Shown here: positions 62,045 through 64,000 of the stretch, piece by piece | Layout of the letters: the number at the start of each line of letters is the position of its first letter | Position numbering within the stretch: position 1 is the first letter of the stretch | Assembly: GCF_010686765.1 (NCBI RefSeq) | Contig: NZ_JAAGWF010000009.1 | Span: 248,001-312,000, forward strand | Length of the DNA: 64,000 nt | From: Geodermatophilus sabuli | GTDB lineage: Bacteria > Actinomycetota > Actinomycetes > Mycobacteriales > Geodermatophilaceae | Direction: 5' to 3' | Notes under the pieces: generated by a model | Databases searched by the model: none | What the model was told of the DNA's origin: nothing | The model's input: only the letters and a program-made list of their open reading frames with translations | Translations under genes and position numbers: made by a program

Positions 62045-63235
62045 TCAGTCCGCGGCGCAGGTGGGGAAGGCCAGCGGCCAGCCGTGCAGCGGTTCGGCCC
62101 GGTCACGACCGACCCGGACGGCGCACCCTGCCTGCAGCCCCGCGGTCCGGTCCCGGGTGACCGGGTTCGGCTGCACGATCACCACCTGGTTCTCCGCGAA
62201 GGTCCACGGCTCGGGGTGGTGCGGTGTCCGCCGCGTCCCGAGCTCGGGGTTCTTGCCGCCCTCGCCGTGCACGACGCTGTCGAACACGTCGAAGCCGGCC
62301 TCCTCGATGACCGCCGCCGCGTCGAGGACGTCCTCGCTGGTCGCCCCGTCCCGCAACGCCGCGCACACCGAGCCGAACCCCGCGGACGCGGCCGCGAACA
62401 GGTCCCGGTACAGCGGGGTCGGATCGCTGCCGATGGCGAAGGGGCGGTGGATCTGGGCGCCGTAGCCCCACCAGCTGATGGTGATCTCGGTGATGACGAC
62501 GTCCCCGCGTTCGAGCCGGCGGCCGGTCGCGAACTGCCAGGGCGAGATCCGATCCGGGTCGGCCATGGCGGTGCTGGCGATGAAGGCGATCCCGAGGTGA
62601 CCGCCCCGCGGCAGGAACGACGCGTGGAGCAGGGCCTCGACGTCGTGCTCGGTCAGGCCGGGGCGGAGCTCCGCGACCAGGACGTCACACGCCTCGTCGA
62701 GCAGGCGACCGCTGGCGCGGAACCAGTCCAGCTCCTCCTCGCTCCGGATCCAGCGCAGCTGGTCGTACGGACCGGCCAGGTCGGTGAACTCCGCGTCCGG
62801 CAGCGCCGACCGCAGCTGGTCGAACTGGGCCGCCGGGATGGACGTCGACAGGCCCACGACGCCGATCCGTCCTCCGGCGCACCCCCGCTCGCCGAGCAGC
62901 TCGGTGACGGCCCGGGACGCCGACGGCCAGTAGCAGCGCACGTCGGGGACGACGGACAGCCGCTGTGCCGTCGGCACGTGGTTGAGGAAGTGCAGGAGCA
63001 GCACCGGCTCGCCGGGCAGCACGAGCAGCCAGGTGGGCTGCCGCGGCAGGTACCCGCTCAGCCAGTGGACCGGGCCCGGAGCCCCGGAGTGCACGAGCAG
63101 GGCGTCGACCCCGGCGCGCTCCATCAACCCCCGGACGGCGGTCCACCGCCGCGCGTACTCGCCTTCGCTGAACCGGGGGAACTCCCGGCCGACGCCCCCA
63201 CCGGGTCCGGACGCCACGGCCGCGGGCCGGCTCAC
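62045..63235 (-). CDS. M24 (pita-bread) family protein without metal ligands
   Basis: 396 residues: creatinase/prolidase N-domain (residues about 25-160) and M24 fold (165-390). The five usual metal ligands (Asp, Asp, His, Glu, Glu) read Glu250 (VVITEITIS), Gln261 (GYGAQIHRPF), His323 (VVHGEGGKN), Gln355 (VVIVQPNPV) and no acidic residue in the last site. This resembles creatinase, which works without metal. It may cleave a C-N bond in a small amide or urea. The GTG overlaps the next hydrolase stop as GTGA. Confidence 0.85.
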   Translation of the reverse strand: MSRPAAVASGPGGGVGREFPRFSEGEYARRWTAVRGLMERAGVDALLVHSGAPGPVHWLSGYLPRQPTWLLVLPGEPVLLLHFLNHVPTAQRLSVVPDVRCYWPSASRAVTELLGERGCAGGRIGVVGLSTSIPAAQFDQLRSALPDAEFTDLAGPYDQLRWIRSEEELDWFRASGRLLDEACDVLVAELRPGLTEHDVEALLHASFLPRGGHLGIAFIASTAMADPDRISPWQFATGRRLERGDVVITEITISWWGYGAQIHRPFAIGSDPTPLYRDLFAAASAGFGSVCAALRDGATSEDVLDAAAVIEEAGFDVFDSVVHGEGGKNPELGTRRTPHHPEPWTFAENQVVIVQPNPVTRDRTAGLQAGCAVRVGRDRAEPLHGWPLAFPTCAAD

Positions 63236-64000
63236 CGCTCGGACGCCTCGTCGACGAGCTCGGCGCTCCAGGGCCGGGTCTGCACCGTGCCGGCGAGATC
63301 GACGAAGGAGTGCTCGGAGTCCATGGGCACACCGTCCACGCGCGCCCGCAGCCAGTCCGCGACGTAGGTGCCGGCGTGCGGTCCGAGGCTGCTCGAGGTG
63401 CCGGTGTGCAGCCCGTGCGACTCCCCCTCGTAGACCAGCATCTGCTTGGGCGTCTGCATCGCGTCCAGCAGCCGGTAGGTGTGCTCCACCGGGCTCAGCT
63501 CGTCGTCCTCCCCCGCGATGGCCAGGTAGGGCGCGGTGACGCGCTCCGCCAGGGGCAGCACGTCGAGCTTCGCCGCCCACCGGTCGAACTCCTCCTCGTC
63601 GGAGAACCCCGCCATGTACATGAAGCGCACCTTGAACGTGGGGGACGCGGTCTCGAACAGCGTCCGCAACCCGGGTTCGTGGCAGACGAACGCGACGGCA
63701 CACGCCGCCAGGTCGGGGACGGCCGCGGCCACCTGGGTGGCCCAGAAGGAGCCGAAGCTGGCCCCGAAGACGGCGATGCGGTCGCCGTCGACGTCCGGGT
63801 GTCCCCGCAGCCAGGCGACCGCCGCCCGGCCGACGTCGGCGAAGGCGTCCTCCGTGACGCGGATGCCGCGGCGGACCAGCGCGGTGCCCTGCCCCGGCCC
63901 GTCGATGGCCAGCACCGCGAACCCGCGCTGGAGGAGCTTGTCGCCGTAGAGGGCGCAGCGCATCTCCTTGAAGGAGTCCATCCCGCTGATGCCCAGGACG
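63232..64000 (-). CDS. Alpha/beta hydrolase (2,6-dihydropseudooxynicotine hydrolase-like), N-terminus outside window
   Basis: At least 256 C-terminal residues. The window edge reads VLGISGMDSFKEMRCALYGD, typical of the C-C-bond/ester hydrolase group that includes DHPON hydrolase and FrsA. The nucleophile Ser is in VFGASFGSFWATQVAA, the acid in GEDDELSPVEH and the His in GESHGLHTG. It overlaps the M24 gene as GTGA and is probably an early gene of the catabolic operon. Its start lies beyond the right edge. Confidence 0.85.
   Translation of the reverse strand, partial: VLGISGMDSFKEMRCALYGDKLLQRGFAVLAIDGPGQGTALVRRGIRVTEDAFADVGRAAVAWLRGHPDVDGDRIAVFGASFGSFWATQVAAAVPDLAACAVAFVCHEPGLRTLFETASPTFKVRFMYMAGFSDEEEFDRWAAKLDVLPLAERVTAPYLAIAGEDDELSPVEHTYRLLDAMQTPKQMLVYEGESHGLHTGTSSSLGPHAGTYVADWLRARVDGVPMDSEHSFVDLAGTVQTRPWSAELVDEASER

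Overview
The window is very GC-rich actinobacterial chromosome with dense GTG/ATG starts, many 1-8 bp gene overlaps and little intergenic DNA. Gene content (menaquinone, Rex, SenX3-RegX3, a BldN-type developmental sigma factor with its anti-sigma factor) and the length of the intergenic repeats suggest a Geodermatophilaceae-like organism (Blastococcus, Geodermatophilus or Modestobacter). That placement is inference. From about 9 to 53 kb the order follows the well-known mycobacterial/Streptomyces core block gpm, senX3, regX3, ppx, an Rv0497-like gene, proC, an Rv0500A-type HTH gene, bS22, epimerase, acyltransferase, HAD phosphatase, glutaredoxin, rex, hemA, hemC, hemD, hemB, hemL, then cytochrome c maturation and men genes.

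Layout. 1-9.3 kb (minus): a menJ-like reductase followed by nuoABCDEFG of complex I, running out of the left edge and preceded by a perfect Rex operator. 9.5-17.6 kb: menaquinone synthesis (menG, menF, menD, menC, menE, menA) with divergent leaderless promoters and a frameshifted nucleotidyltransferase gene. 17.6-19.1 kb: an Lrp regulator with an apparent ATC start and small proteins. 19.2-31.4 kb (minus): one long operon, rex-hemA-hemC-hemD-hemB-DUF3093-like-hemL-phosphatase-resA-ccdA-resB-ccsB, joining redox sensing, heme synthesis and cytochrome c maturation. 31.6-39.5 kb: glutaredoxin, acyl-CoA ligase, BldN-type sigma factor and anti-sigma factor, HAD phosphatase, acyltransferase, epimerase, ribosomal protein bS22 and an excisionase-type HTH protein. 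39.7-53.6 kb: proC with a degenerate proline-dehydrogenase paralogue, ppx, an MFS-thymidylate-kinase fusion with a lost P-loop, a GlxA-type regulator, SenX3-RegX3/PhoU with a PHO box, and gpmA. 53.6-64 kb (minus): an accessory catabolic cluster with a two-subunit molybdenum hydroxylase, CocE-like hydrolase, cyclase/amidohydrolase, substrate-binding protein without a signal peptide, IclR regulator, LVIVD beta-propeller, M24 protein without metal ligands, and a C-C/ester hydrolase running out of the right edge.

How it works together. Menaquinone made by the men genes feeds complex I and cytochrome pathways. Rex (NADH/NAD+ sensor) sits at the head of the hem-ccs operon, and Rex-type operators lie before both that operon and the menJ-nuo operon, so electron input, quinone saturation, heme and cytochrome assembly look jointly redox-controlled. 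Phosphate sensing (SenX3-RegX3, PhoU, Ppx) forms a second module.

Most unusual observations: (i) five tandem gene pairs are separated by 75-100 bp spacers, each filled exactly by a 26-34 codon mini-ORF that overlaps the upstream stop (ATGA/GTGA) and the downstream start (ATGA/GTGA), as if relaying ribosomes; (ii) about ten genes have a TANNNT box 6-8 nt before the start codon, indicating leaderless mRNAs; (iii) a dispersed palindromic repeat family found in terminators and spacers; (iv) the 53.6-64 kb catabolic cluster, whose substrate cannot be read from the sequence.
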